Source: Inonotus obliquus (taxonomy: Eukaryota; Basidiomycota; Agaricomycetes; Hymenochaetales; Hymenochaetaceae). From it: a DNA stretch of 64,000 nt. The notes below the pieces were generated by a model that was not told the DNA's origin, made no database searches, and saw only the letters and a list, made by a program, of their open reading frames with translations. Position numbers and translations under genes: made by a program. Positions 10,001 to 21,881 of this stretch are shown one piece after another. The DNA lies in contig JAJHTX010000010.1 in assembly GCA_032164295.1 (NCBI GenBank), positions 806,001 to 870,000 on the forward strand, in the 5' to 3' direction. Numbering within the stretch: position 1 is the stretch's first letter; every line of letters starts with the position of its first letter.

Positions 10001-12106
10001 TGCATGAAAGTCTTGGAGGGACACACTAGTTGGGTCATGTCGGTTGTGTTTTCGCCCGATGGCAAACGCATTGCGTCGGGCTCCGACGACGGGACGATCC
10101 GTATCTGGGATGCGGACAGTGGGGAGCTTGTCTCGGCACCGTTTGAGGGACACACTGGATATGTACTATCAGTTGCGTTTTCGCCTGACGGGAAGCGCAT
10201 AGTGTCCGGATCTTGGGACAAGACGGTCCGCGTTTGGGATGTCAACAGTGGTCAGCTCATCTCAGGTCCCTTTGACGGTCATACAAACTCTGTCAACATG
10301 GTCGCATTCTCACCGGATGGGGGGCGCATTGTGTCTGGCTCCGACGATGGGACTATCCGCATCTGGGATTCTGTCACGGGCAAGCTGGTCTGTGGACCAC
10401 TGGAGGGACACACGGGACGTGTATGGTCTGTCGCATTTTCGCCTGACGGCAAGCGTATAGCCTCCGGCTCAGGCGATAAGACAGTCCGTGTATGGGATGC
10501 TGACAGCGGGCAGCCTATCTCGGGTGCGTTTGAGGGACACACGGACGAGGTCAACTCAGTCGCATTTTCTCCTGACGGTGAACGCGTCGTATCTGGTTCT
10601 GACGATAAGACGATACGCATATGGGATGTCGACAGTGGCCAGCAACTCTTGGGCTTCGAGGGACACAGGGAAAGAGTCTTGTCAGTTGCATTTTCACTCG
10701 ATGGAAAGAGCATTGCTTCCGGCTCTGCGGACTGCACAATCTGTATACGGGACGCCAACAGCGGGGATCTTGTTTCAGGTCCATTGGATGGGCACACATC
10801 CGTAGTCAAGTCAGTTGCATTCTCGCCAGATGGCAAGCGCGTCGTGTCTGGCTCTTGGGATAGAACGATCCGTATCTGGGATGCGGACAGCGGGAAGATC
10901 GACTCCGGCTCATTCGAGGGGCACACTGGCTGGATCTATTCAGTTGCGTTTCACCCAGATGGAAAGCGCGTTGTCTCCGGGTCTTATGATGGAACGATCT
11001 GCATATGGGATGTCGTTACCGGTCAACTCGTTTCTGGTCCTCTCAAAGGGCACACTGCTCCTGTTTACTCAGTTGCGATTTCGCTCGACGGACGACGCAT
11101 AGCATCTGGCTCAGGGGATAATACTGTCCGTGTCTGGGATACTGAAACTGGCAATTTTGTTTGCGGACCACTCGAAGGGCACACAAAAGCAGTCCGTTCA
11201 GCAGCGTTTTCACCCGATGGCAAACGCATCGTCACCGGCTCTGGTGACGGAACAATTCGTGTTTGGGATGCCGTCAGCGGAAAGCTTGTCTTGGGACCTT
11301 TGGAGGGACACACTAATATAGTTTGGTCTGTTGCGTTCTCCATGGATGGAAAGCGCGTTGCGTCTGCCTCGAGAGACAAGACGGTCCGCATCTGGGACGC
11401 GGACACCGGCGAGCTCGTCTCAGGTCCGCTTGAGGGGCACACGGACGAAGTAAACTCAGTCGCATTTTCGCCCGACGGCAGGCATGTTGTATCTGGTTCC
11501 GACGACAAATCAATCCGTATCTGGAATGCTGACACGGGCAAGTTGATCTTGGGTCCGTTTGAGGGTCACACGGACTGGGTCCGCTCAGTTGCATTTTCAC
11601 CAGACGGCAAGCGCATTGTTTCTGGCTCCTATGATAAGACGATCCGGGTCTTGGATGTTGACACCGGTGAGCTCCTTTCAAGGCCATTCAAGGGACACAC
11701 CAGCTCCGTATTGTCAGTCGCATTTTCTCCCGACGGAAAGTATGTCGTGTCTGGTTCTTCGGACAGTACAGTACGGGTCTGGAAGATTAGTGATGACGAG
11801 GACTCGACAGTGCTCAGCGATACACCCACGACTAGTTCAGAATGCGCCTTGACAGCGCCGAACCAAGTGACACGTGTGATGGACAAGAAACGCTTAGTAT
11901 CGGGCTGGAAGCTGACCAAGGATGGATGGGTGCTCGGAACAGGAGGCGAACTACTCGCTTGGATCCCGGAAGATATGCATGGGACCCTGTGGCAATCTCG
12001 GAATACTGCCGTACTCAATGCGCAATTTTTCACGAAGTTGGCCTTTGATGATTCTCCTTTGGGTGAAGATTGGTGCAAGGGCTTCCCGAAATCTAGTTGG
12101 TGTTGA
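7055..12106 (+). CDS. NLR copy 1: C2 / MLKL-like bundle / NACHT / 14x WD40
   Basis: Predicted cytosolic signal-transducing STAND NTPase (fungal NLR) of 1567 residues. Eight exons: 7055-7085, 7132-7267, 7315-7436, 7484-7695, 7750-7800, 7852-8050, 8102-9744, 9797-12106; all phases close. ATG at 7055 is in CACCATG and matches the start of every other copy. Residues 1-125 are C2-like (YVQVTIDKTVHKTG, then GSIDVSAQELL, then GAVHIRL) without obvious calcium-binding Asp clusters. Residues 160-290 form a helical bundle resembling MLKL-type N-terminal domains of fungal NLRs (TVECCQFVRKYAS). NACHT has Walker A GAAGSGKST at about 352-360 and Walker B FIILDALDE at about 450. WD40 repeats begin near 872: fourteen units of 42-43 residues, enough for two propellers. 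The tail carries DGWVLGTGGELLAWIPEDM. Intron 4 (7696-7749) contains an in-frame stop and must be spliced. By analogy, ligand sensing by WD40 would trigger oligomerisation and membrane-directed death; that is inference. Confidence 0.88.
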
Positions 12107-12610
12107 ACTCCTTAGCACAAATGTTTCTGAGATGTCTCTCTATTTTAGCAGCGACCATTCATTCATCGTGATCCATCGTAGCATCCCAGTATAAAATCTT
12201 AGTGCCGTTTTCCACTTACGCGGCCCTTGAATTCTTTGTCTTCTTTCACCATCGACTCGGACTTGTAGCTATATTCGCTTGTTTGCCCTATTCTAAAGAG
12301 AAAAACTTATATCAGTGCCTAACGTTTGATTGAACTCCTTTCTCAAATTTCGAGTGGACGATTTCAGCTTGATGTTTTTTCGTACACGGTTTTTGGTAGT
12401 TGTTGTGCGCTCTGATTGCGGTGTACGCGTATCGCTGCAGCTCAAGGGGAATGATAAGAGGAGGACCGGAGGTCGGGAAAGAATCTTGATTAATCACGAA
12501 CGGAGACGAAAGGATATATAGCAAGGTGTGCAGGTCCAAAGTAGGGGCGTTAGATAGAAAGGTTTAAGTAGAGGATGCGAGCACAAGATGCCCATGATCC
12601 ATTCACTTCA
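12107..12610 (+). other. 3' flank of NLR copy 1, shared with copy 5
   Basis: This segment is nearly identical to 62033-62546 downstream of copy 5, including CTTAGCACAAATGTTTCTGAG and GTGATCCATCGTAGCATC. It stops matching at ATTCACTTCA (ends 12610), the boundary of the large insertion. It presumably holds the 3' UTR and polyadenylation region of copy 1; no gene is seen. Confidence 0.7.
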
Positions 12611-12939
12611 CCAGTGATTATGTTTCTGGCTTCGCCATGAACCCTAGAACCGATTCTGAGACAATGATTTTTTGAGGGAGGGAAGGAGAGCGCCAGGTGG
12701 AATTTGTGCATGAAGATTGCAGATCAACTTTCCATACAAAGCTTAGCTTGCGAAAATTGAAAGTCCGAATTTTAGTCATTGTGGCTGTGTCGAAATCATC
12801 ATTTTCATCACAAAAAACTGCACGATCTGAGAATGTAAAACCAGTCCATGTAAGATAAGTAATATGTAAAATATGTAGAAGGCTTGTACATCAAATCGGC
12901 ATCACATATATTAGGGTGATATATATTGGCAATACGTAC

Positions 12940-12965
12940 AATACTTGTCAATTTTGACAAGTATT
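12940..12965. repeat. perfect 12-bp inverted repeat, 2-nt loop
   Basis: The arm AATACTTGTCAA (12940-12951) is followed by TT and its exact reverse complement (12954-12965). It lies in AT-rich DNA with no gene around it. It could be a hairpin or a small foldback element end. Confidence 0.75.
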
Positions 12966-13070
12966 TCGAAATATACAAGACATGGAGTCCATTGTCAGAT
13001 TCTTCAAAGACATGTTATCAGATGGTAAGATGCAAAACAATTTGTATTATACTCTCTACAGTACAGTGAT

Positions 13071-13400
13071 ATGACCACAGCGCATACAATCGAAGGAAGA
13101 AAGGAAGCAGATGATGCACTGGAGCCAGGCATCCCAAAGCACCACGTCAAGCTCATTTCTGATAAGCGGGAGGTTGATCAGAAGGTTCTCTCGCAAAATG
13201 TCCCACATCTGTATGAACAACCACATTCGCACTACTTGTTCGTTGAGGCTGTATATTTGAAGCTTTTGGCGGAGGAGGTGTCGGCACCCAAGAAGGCTAA
13301 GAAGGCTGCGAATAAACAGAAGCCAAAGAAACCATGTCATTCCATGCTAGTCTCTGCTTCTCGGCTAAATATGCAAACGCTGCGGCAGGTGGTCCTGTAG
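13071..13400 (+). CDS. short hypothetical ORF, Lys-rich
   Basis: An open frame of about 109 residues (using an ATG-type start near 13071) with a basic segment APKKAKKAANKQKPKKP near its C-terminus. A possible upstream exon starts with ATG at 12982 (MESIVRFFKDMLSD) and ends at a GTAAGA donor near 13024, but the join puts a stop soon after, so I do not trust it. No domain is recognised. It lies inside the 18 kb insert and is probably transposon debris. Confidence 0.25.
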   Translation: MTTAHTIEGRKEADDALEPGIPKHHVKLISDKREVDQKVLSQNVPHLYEQPHSHYLFVEAVYLKLLAEEVSAPKKAKKAANKQKPKKPCHSMLVSASRLNMQTLRQVVL

Positions 13401-13969
13401 CAGATGTGGTAGCGGGAATATTAGTTAACGAAGGAACTGAGACGTTGCTCAAACCAGTGCTGGTTCATTTGTTTGGAGGTGGGGGCAGTAGCCGGAGCAC
13501 CTGGTGAACTAGGTCGAGGTGAGGCGGGGGGTGAAATCGGGCCAAGTTGATTTGCAATGAATAATGGACCTCAGGATCTCATAACACTCGATGGACTCTC
13601 TGGACGCGAACCAGAGAATATCGCGCCTACAAAGATTTGCAGGGTCCAAATAATCTCGCGGGCACAACCGCCATGTTGTGCCAATACCAATCTCACATGT
13701 GCTCGAGAGCAAAGAGCTAATAAAGATGAATGTCGTCAACGTCTGTGACAGCAGAAGCAACATGGAAAAGTATCCTTACTATCTCTGAATTCTTGATAAA
13801 CACTTTTGTTACTCCCATCTGCCATTCTTCTATCGCTATCCCAGTGTCAGTAAGGATACGCTCGCATCCTGACCTCGGGTCACCTGCCTAAATGTAGTCT
13901 CCAGAATAGGAAGTAGCAGGAGACAAGAGACAAAAGCACTCAATGACCTTCTCGAAAGTGTTGCGGTAT

Positions 13970-14147
13970 TAGGGTTGCCGAAGTCCGGTCCTTGTCCAGT
14001 CCAGTCACTTTTGCCTGGACCTCGAACTGGACCGGTCCACTTTCCAGCTCTTTGTATGGACCAGGACTGGATGGCTGGTGGACCACACTTGGACTGGACA
14101 TTTGGTTCGGTCCAGGTCCGACCCTGGTCTGAACCTGGACCAGATGT
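13970..14147. repeat. cluster of GGTCCA/CTGGAC hexamer repeats
   Basis: Both orientations of GTCCAG/CTGGAC recur about fifteen times in under 180 bp, after AGGGTTGCCGAAGTCC near 13971. Such subterminal short repeats occur near the ends of some hAT-type fungal transposons. I could not find a partner end or target duplication, so the class is open. The stretch 14150-14590 has only very short open frames, for example an exon-like ATG segment at 14329-14445 (MAAQLSSLANEVIWVS). Confidence 0.5.
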
Positions 14148-14453
14148 ATTATTGTTAATTCTATTACTCTGTGAATATTTGGTTTACCATGCACACTGTA
14201 GAAGGTTTAGCAACCTCACTAACCAAGTGCGTTCAATTTTGTGAGTCACAACGGCTGTCACGCACGGAACTTGTCCAAGGTTTTTGACGTAGATGTGCTG
14301 GGTGAAATGTTAGGAAACCGTGAATAGTATGGCTGCCCAACTTTCGTCACTTGCAAACGAAGTTATCTGGGTGTCGATCGAAGTCGTGATTGCAGCTAGA
14401 CTCGGTGAACAAGCATTTGTTCCTGACGTAAAAGGGGTGTGGAAGGTTAGTTA

Positions 14454-14570
<117 letters not shown>

Positions 14571-14594
14571 CTACAATGTATGAATGGAAAAACG

Positions 14595-15000
14595 AACTTT
14601 ACAAAGTTGTGCCATAACACTTCTGTTGGGTCCTCGAGGACACGCACGAAAACGCTAATATCTACCGTCTCATCTTCGATCGCCGTGGGATGGCTGTGAC
14701 CCTATTGAATAGTAAACAGCTTCCTCAACTCGCTGAAACATGTAAAACCCCAATCACACTCATCAGCAATGAAAGGATGGTGCACATCTAGGGATGATTC
14801 TGATATTGGTCGTGCCCCAACATGCGAAAAGCTATAACTATTCGGATGAGGGGAAGTGCAAGACGTACGAGAAACGGTGTAGATGGTGGGATTCGAGATG
14901 ACAAGAGCGAGCTGAGCATATGCATGCCATCCCTCTGGTGCTCTCTTTAGATCTGCAAAGTACAGATACACGGATACGGTATCGTTCGGTGGCACGTTTG
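14595..15000 (-). pseudogene. USP7/Ubp15-like MATH-domain fragment
   Basis: Read on the minus strand, this stretch encodes PPNDTVSVYLYFADLKRAPE, then GWHAYAQLALVISNP, TIYTV, an unspliced intron of about 90 nt (GTTTCT ... CCCTAG), HHPFIADECDWGFTCFSELR, and after an in-frame TAG, DETVDISVFVRVLEDPT and VLWHNF. These match, in order, the MATH (TRAF-like) domain and the following linker of the fungal USP7/Ubp15 deubiquitinases, which bind substrates before the catalytic domain. The catalytic Cys box that should follow is absent, and sequence upstream of about 15000 is decayed and ends at the transposon TIR at 15140. It is a truncated fragment inside a mobile block, probably captured or left by rearrangement. 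The TAG could come from CAG by a C-to-T change. Confidence 0.7.
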
Positions 15001-15139
15001 AATTAACAAAGTCATATTAATTTCACATTCAGCAAAGGAACCTCGGCGGCAGCTGCCTATACGTTGTTTAGAACATGAGGGAAGGGGGGAAAACCATGGT
15101 GTTGTGTTTGTTGCATCGTGACCAAGTCTAAATAAGGTT

Positions 15140-15170
15140 GGGAAAGTATAAACCCAACCAACCGTGACAT
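15140..15170 (+). repeat. left terminal inverted repeat of DDE transposon
   Basis: GGGAAAGTATAAACCC (15140-15155) continues as AACCAACCGTGACAT. It is matched in inverse orientation at 30048-30079 (ATGTGACAGGTTGGTCGGG, then TTTATACTTTCCC). With 390 bp to the transposase ATG it is correctly placed as the 5' end. No clean target-site duplication is visible outside either end. Confidence 0.65.
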
Positions 15171-16079
15171 GCCGCGCCTTACCCGTTTTGGACATTTACC
15201 CTCCCACCCAACATCAATGATATTAGTCAATTCAGACACAACAAATTCACATTTGAGCTCCATAGATGTGTTCCGATTCTCCTAAGCTACAAATGTATGG
15301 TTTTTTTTCCTCAAGATATCACCTTGTTGAAAAATAAAGAAAAAACATTTTTTTTCTCCAATCACTCTAGATTTATTTTTCCAGTAAAATGGTGAGGTCT
15401 TTGAAAAATTGAGCAACAAATTTTGCCGCTCTTGGCAGTACATTACATAATAATTATTATATAACAGTTCCCATAAAAAGACATTTAGTAATCTGACAAA
15501 TATGCATTTTTTCTGCCACAACTCGATGGTTTGAATGGTTTGAAATAGCCAAACCATCAATGGGACGACGCAAAGCATCTACAAAAGCGCGAGTTAATAA
15601 TTTGAACAAACTCACAGCTGTAAGTATGTTTCTTTGCCTGGGCGAAGAATTAATGACTTAATAATTACAAGGTTACAGCAGCACTAATCAACGAACCATG
15701 TGTTTCGGATGATGCTGATGTGAAATATGCATCTGAAAGCGAAGTCGAGTCTGTTATAAGCACTGAGTTAGTGGACAGTGATGAGGGAGGAAATGTGGAA
15801 CACAATGATATACTTGATGAAGATGCTGCAGAGGGGTTTTTTCATTGTCTTCGAGATGGGCTGGATGTGTGGCTCCTCCACATGAAGAACAGGAGACGTC
15901 CCGCAAAATACAAGAAAATATGCTTACCATCAAAAAAACCAGCACGCACACAGAGGCACCACAAAGTGCAGATGGCCCAACAGACGAAAAAACTTCGGCA
16001 ACAAGGTTATGACCTTCGAAAATTCCTTGTCCCCGTCACAAAGCATTCCAAGACCCCCAGGCATTCACATTCAACCAAC

Positions 16080-16620
16080 ATCAGAGCCACTGATGCTCTG
16101 AAGAACATTGGCTCAGTTGACCAACTGACAAATGCAAAGTTCTATCCAGTTGTCTCACTCACCAATGCACCTGGAGAGCCGCCGAGGTCAAGGACTGCAA
16201 GCTCCATTGACCAGTTGATGAATGCTGGTTCGGTTGACCAGCTGACGTTCACCAGCCTCCACTGTGTAGACTCGTTCGACTTGCTCACGAATGCGGGCTT
16301 CATTGATGCACTCACGAATGCTGGCTCAGTTGACCAGCTGACGAATGCTGGTTCTGTCGATGCGCCGATGATCTCCAGGCACCGCCGTACACATGCGAAC
16401 TCTGTTGATGCACTCATGAATGTGGGCACCGTCGATTCACTCACGGGTGCAGCGTCCGTCAACCAACAGACGAATGCTGGTTCTGTTGATGCGCGGACGA
16501 TCACCAACCTCTGCCGTACAGATGCGAGCTCGGTCGATGCACTCATGAATGCTGGCTCTGTCGATGCGCCGACAAATGCAGGCTCCGTTGACCAACTGAC
16601 GAATGCACTCGAGCAAGTCA
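16080..16620 (+). repeat. in-frame 30-bp minisatellite coding NAGSVDQLT units
   Basis: Inside the transposase N-terminal region, units of about ten residues such as NAGSVDQLT, NAGSVDAPT and ANSVDALM recur, with small insertions (RHRRTHANS, NLCRTDASS) spaced about 125 bp apart, suggesting a higher-order repeat. The frame is open through all of it. It may be a flexible linker between the basic N-terminus and the UBA segment. Confidence 0.8.
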
Positions 16621-17587
16621 GCAGCACGAATGAGCCCTGGGCAAACGAATTATGCACCTATGAGCTCTCATCGCCTGCATCGCAGGTGTCATTCACTGAA
16701 GAACAAGTTGCTACTCTGTGTGCTCAGATTCAGGCATTCCACGCTCTCTGGCATAGCGTGCCCATAGACGCACTCACCCATGGTGCCCGGTTGCCTCCTC
16801 CGTCCCTTTCTCCACTTCCACCTGGCTCTATGAACCTGCAAGTCATGTCTCTTCAGAGACCCGATGTTCCTGCGCATATCGTCGACCATGATGATGTGGC
16901 GGGCCCATCAACTCAGACTGTTACGGCGGGGCATGTGGTGCTCAACAGTCTTGAGGCGCTTGGGTTTTCTCGACAGTAGGTATCAGACGTGTTTGAAGCC
17001 TGTGATAGAAATGAGAAAATGGCAGCTAATTACCTCATTGAGACCACAGCTGAGACGAATTCAAAGCGCACACCACCAGATCAAGGGGATCCTATGCTCC
17101 TGGATGCAATTTGGCAGTTTCATGTAACATCTCAAAAAAAGGACATTGATGTCCTCTTCCGTGCACGTCTTGTAGCAATGGTTGTTTTTTTGCAGCTATA
17201 TACAGAAATGGAGGATGTTAGTTGGGTCGAGGCTTCTGTGCGCACCGCTTTTCTTTCATCAGGTTGAGGGAAATACCTGGCAAGAAACATTCGACGTTGG
17301 GTCCAACAGCATCTCAAAGATGAATTATATTATCCCATTAATCTGTACGGGACCTGGAAAAGATCAATCATCAGCTATGAAGACTTTGCGAACGAAATAC
17401 ACTCTCACCTACAAGGTCTTGGAAAAGAATACTTGTCAGCGAAGGACGTACAAGACTACCTCAACCAACCTACATTACTTGCCCGACTCAACCATTTGAA
17501 GCCTATCACCCTTCAAACTGCACGAAAATGGATGAATGCCATGGGATATCGATATGGAAAGGCACCAAATGGGATGTATGTTGATGG

Positions 17588-18102
17588 TGTTAGGACGGAC
17601 GAGGTGGCAGTGCACGTTCGAGGCCTGTTCTCACGAAGGTCGTCTAGTGACAACCTCTACTGCGTCTTGGGGAGTACACAGTCGTCGGCAACGTACGTCT
17701 AAGGTGGATGACCTTGAGTAATGCACACGTCTAGGAACAGTATACGACTAAGACGTCGTGGCAGTAAGTAGATTGAATAAAATAAGTAAGTACAAGAGAG
17801 GAATACCTAAGATGTCGTGGCAGTAAGTAGAAGAGTCGAGTGGGGAAGACGAGACAAGATCTATCTACTTATATACACATGAGACATGGGAAGGTATTAC
17901 TCTAAGAAGGTGCTGCACAGCAGCATAACAATATAAACAAACAAACAACGGGGCCCGACTAGTAAGCAAGAATGAGTAAGGGTGAGTAAGTGTCATCGGG
18001 TTGGGGCGGAATGAGTCATAAGGTATTAGTAATGAAAGGAACTTAGTAATATAATAGAATATGAAAAATAAGAAAAGACGAAAAAGGAAAAGTGTTCTTA
18101 CA
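17588..18102. repeat. solo LTR, 515 bp, TSD GATGG
   Basis: It starts TGTTAGGACGG and ends GTTCTTACA (TG...CA), flanked by GATGG at 17583-17587 and 18103-18107. Removing it with one GATGG copy restores the transposase codons GTT GAT GGT CAT GAG. It contains a segment (ACAAACAACGGGGCCCGAC, then AAGAATGAGTAAG) shared with the insertion at 20490-21032, so the two are related LTRs. No internal coding region remains. Confidence 0.9.
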
Positions 18103-18168
18103 GATGGTCATGAGAGAAACGACGTGGTGGATTACCGGCAACATGTGTTCTTGCCACTTTGGACAGAG

Positions 18169-18520
18169 TATCAGTGACAGCTAACAGCACTGGTTTACTG
18201 CTGGGCTATGCCTTTACTCAGTCGCAGCAAAGAGAGTGGTAGTGAAGGGAATAGATTGGGCTGCTGCTAACTGGAGGTTAGATCAGGTCAAAGCTAGGGT
18301 ACAGGGGAGTACTACGAGCTACTTATATACCCTACAGTGTGGCTGTGCAACAGCTACTATTACTAAGCTAATATTCTAGAAGGTTCTGGATCAGGTGACT
18401 AATTACTAAGGGATGATGATGAATAAGGAGTACATGTGATTAGAAGATCAGGTGATGGGAAAATAAAGGAAGAAAGGAAAAGAAAAGGAAAAGCGAGAAA
18501 TGAAAAGTGAGTTCATGACA
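18169..18520 (-). repeat. 3' LTR of the Gypsy element
   Basis: 352 bp, nearly identical to 28438-28788. Shared landmarks are AGCACTGGTTTACTGCTGGG, CTACTTATATACCCTACAG and AAGTGAGTTCATGACA. The TATATA-like box may be the element promoter in its right-hand copy. Differences between the copies are mostly transitions. Confidence 0.92.
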
Positions 18521-20489
18521 TAACCCTCCTCTCTAAGGCGGATGTCCTAGCCACCTGAAGAACTTGGCATATGCTGACCATATGTAGGGCCTCTGGGTGT
18601 TACTGGTAGAATTCTTCAATCTCCTCCTGCGCATTCTCCAGGTTGGCTTCAGGTTCCCAGGTGCACTTCGACTCGGGGTACCCCTTCCAGTGTACCAAGT
18701 ACTCCTTTTTCCTCCATCATCGCCGGACATCAAGAATCTCCTCAACCTCGAATTCTTCTACTCCATCCTCTAAGTCCGGTGGGGGTGGTGGTTTGCGCTG
18801 TTGAGAAGGGAACTTTGGTTTGTGGTAGGGAGTAAGGAGCACCTCATTAAACACCGGATGTACACAACACCATCGAGGGGGCAACTTGAGCTTGTACGCT
18901 GCTGGACCAACTTTCTTTTGACGAAGGGACCATATCGCTTGTCACCCAGCTTCTTCATAGGTCGGTTAGAGGAAATGTTTACTCCTTCCAGCATTACTTG
19001 GTCGCCTGGTTCGTAAGGATGTGAGCTCCCCTTCTTGCGGTTGTAGTACAGCTTCATTATGTCAGCCGCCTCTTTAAGTGCCATACGAGTTTCTTCATGA
19101 ACCTGTTGCATTTGATCCACAAACTGCTTGGCTGTTTTGTTTAATGCTTCCTGTCGCGGATTACTCCCTTTGTACGGATGTCTCCCATAATTGATGAAGA
19201 AGGGAGATTGTTCAGTCGATGAGTGTTCCTTGTCATTGTATGCAAACTCGGCCAGTGCTAGCCATTCCACCCAATCCGACTGATGATGGTTGATGAAGAT
19301 GCACAGGTATTGTTCTACCTCCTGATTGATGCGCTCTGTCTGTCCGTCTGTCTGTGGGTGAAGTGCCGTAGACGCGTTAGCTTCAATTCCTAGCAGCTTG
19401 TAGAATTCTTTCATGAATTTTGACTCGAACTGAGGCCCTCAATCGTGGATGAATTTCTGGGAAATGTCGTGTAGTCTGAAGATCTGGTCCCTGTATATTT
19501 TGGCCATTCCTTCTGCTGTGAGAGACGTGTCAACTGGTGTAAGATGAATCATTTTGCTGAACCGGTCTACTGTCACGCATATTGCATTGTGTCCTTGTGA
19601 TTCTGGTAGTTCGCCGATGAGATCCACTGAGACTATCTCCCATGGTGCAGACGGGACTTCATTAGGATTGAGAGGCACTTTTGGCTTGGTACGATGTGCT
19701 TTGGTCCGCTGACAAGTATCGCATCCTGAGACGTATCGTTGGACATCGTAATGGATTCCTGGCCACCAATAATTTTGAGTGATCAGTTCTGTTGTCTTGT
19801 ACTGTCCCGGGTGTCCATTGACACGAGAGTCATGGTGAGCATGCATGATGTCTTCTCATAGTTTTTGGTCTCTTGGGACATAGATGCGTCCTTGTTTGAG
19901 CATTAATCCGTCCGGTAAGACCTCCCACTGATCGTCCTTTTCTGCCAAAGCCAGCTTGACAACTCTATCCACCATGGATCTTGCCTTCATGATTCGTTTG
20001 ACAAATTCTTCGTCTAGTGATTCGACTAGAATTTCGTTGATAAACCATTCTGGTTTAAGAATTGTGATGTTTGAATTGTCGTTCTCCCCCCTCTCATGGT
20101 CTGCTCATCTCGAGAGAAGGTCGGCTTTCGTCATCTGAGATCCTGGTTTGTGGAAGAGCTTGAAGTCGTATTCCACTAGTTCTGTGACCCATCATGCTTG
20201 GCAATAATTTAACTTCTGGGGCTTTTTGAAGTACTGGAGATTGAGGTGATCCGTCCAGATTTCAAATGTTTGTCGCGCTCCTAGAAGGTATTGTCGCCAC
20301 CCATCAAGAGAATCCATGATCACTAGCAACTCCTTGTCATAGATTTTGTAGTTACGTTCTGTTGCATTAAGTGATTGTGACCTGAAAGCAATAGGTCACC
20401 ATTTCTCATTGATCCTCTGTGAAAGTATAGCACCATTGGAAAAGTTGGATGAATCACATTCGATATGGAATTTGTTACACTCTGCGTCG

Positions 20490-21032
20490 TTAGGAGTGTC
20501 GATCACGAAGATCTAGGACGTCGACGAGCACAGGTGAACGAGCTACCACTTAATCACAAGTGACCATAGTCTGCGACGTAGGTGATAGTACTAGATTAGC
20601 ACGACTAACTAAGATACAAGTATTGTACGACTTACCTGCGATGTAGGTGATAGTACTAGAACAAGAGAGTGGAGAATCCCTAGCTCTCTAGTCCAGCCTT
20701 ATATACACTTCGGTCGCGGGTAAGTTCTACTCTAAATAGGTGCTGACTAGCAGCAAGTAAATATGAACAAACAAACAACGGGGCCCGACGAGTCAGCAAG
20801 AATGAGTAAAGATGAGTAAGCGTTGTCGGGTTAAACGGAAAGAAGAATAATGAGTCAGCAAGAATGAGTAATAATAGAATGGGAAAAAGAATGAAAGGGA
20901 ATGGTGGGATAAAGTTGTTATAGATTGTAATTAGCTAAGCCTGTATGTATTAAGTAAGGAATGTGGTTAAAAGGAGTGTAAATATGCATTGACGAAAATA
21001 AAAGAAAGGCCGTATAAAGAAAAGGGAAAAGG
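20490..21032. repeat. LTR-like insertion within RT/RNase H, 543 bp
   Basis: Flanked by CGTCG at 20485-20489 and 21033-21037; removing it restores the pol frame (TDNDQFCYDAECNKFHIE). It shares the ACAAACAACGGGGCCCGAC core and the AGCAAGAATGAGTAA words with the solo LTR at 17588-18102, so it is a diverged relative. Its exact ends do not show a clean TG...CA, so the boundaries may be off by a few bases. Confidence 0.7.
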
Positions 21033-21881
21033 CGTCGTAACAGAATTGATCATTGTCTGTAGGAACTGCCAATACAGGTTGCTCGGATATCCGTTGTTTG
21101 AGATGATCAAAAGCTTTGACTTGTTCGGTTCCCCATTGCCATTTCACTTTCCCTGTTAGCGCATGCAGTGGTTTGGCGACGTGACTGAAGCCTAGGATGA
21201 AGCAGCGGTAATAATTACAGAACCCTAAGAATTGTTGTAATTCGTGTTTATTCTTGGGTTGTGGCCAATCTCTGACGACGGCTACCTTCGCTGGGTCCAT
21301 TCTGACTTCTCCATTTCCTACAATATGTCCCAAATATTCGATGTTCGGTTGTGCGAATGAACATTTTTCTGGCTTCAGACAGAGTTTATGTGTTTGAAGT
21401 ACTTCCAGGACTTGTCGCACTAGCTGATCATGATGAGCCTGTATTTGTGTGAAGATGAGGATATCGTCTAAGTATACAAAAACGTGTCCATCATCAATGA
21501 GGTCCTTGAGTATTTCATTCATAAAGCCTTGAAATGTCGCTGGGAAGTTGGTTAACCCAAAGAACATTACAGTAGGTTCAAATAGGCCACAGTTGGTACA
21601 GAATGCTGCTTTCCACTTATCACCTTCCTTTATCCGTATATTGCTGTACCCCCATCGGACGTCTAGCTTCGTAAAGTATTTCGCCTGCTTTGTTTTATCA
21701 ATAAGCTCTTGGATAAGGGGCAACGGGTATTTGTTTTTGACCATGCCTTCATTGAGCCGTCGATAGTCTTGAACAGGATGAAGCTTGCCATCCTTTTTCT
21801 TGACAAAGAAGAAGAGAGAAGCCATAGGGGATTTGGAGGGGCGGATATGACCAGTGCACAGATTCTTCTTGAGGAACTTGT

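Noticed and set aside
10279..10926. Long open frames on the minus strand across WD40 regions (for example SENATD/CPSNEPE-rich proteins of 100-335 residues)
   Set aside because: They are antisense shadows produced by the codon pattern of the WD40 repeats, appear in every copy in the same place, and have no independent signals.
10017..11800. Regularly spaced near-identical units resembling a repeat array or CRISPR
   Set aside because: The period is about 126-129 bp, in frame, and encodes WD40 units; there are no short palindromic repeats with unrelated spacers, and the genome is eukaryotic.
13970..14150. Complete hAT element
   Set aside because: Only the repeat-rich TGGACC region is visible; no transposase, second terminal repeat or 8-bp target duplication was found.
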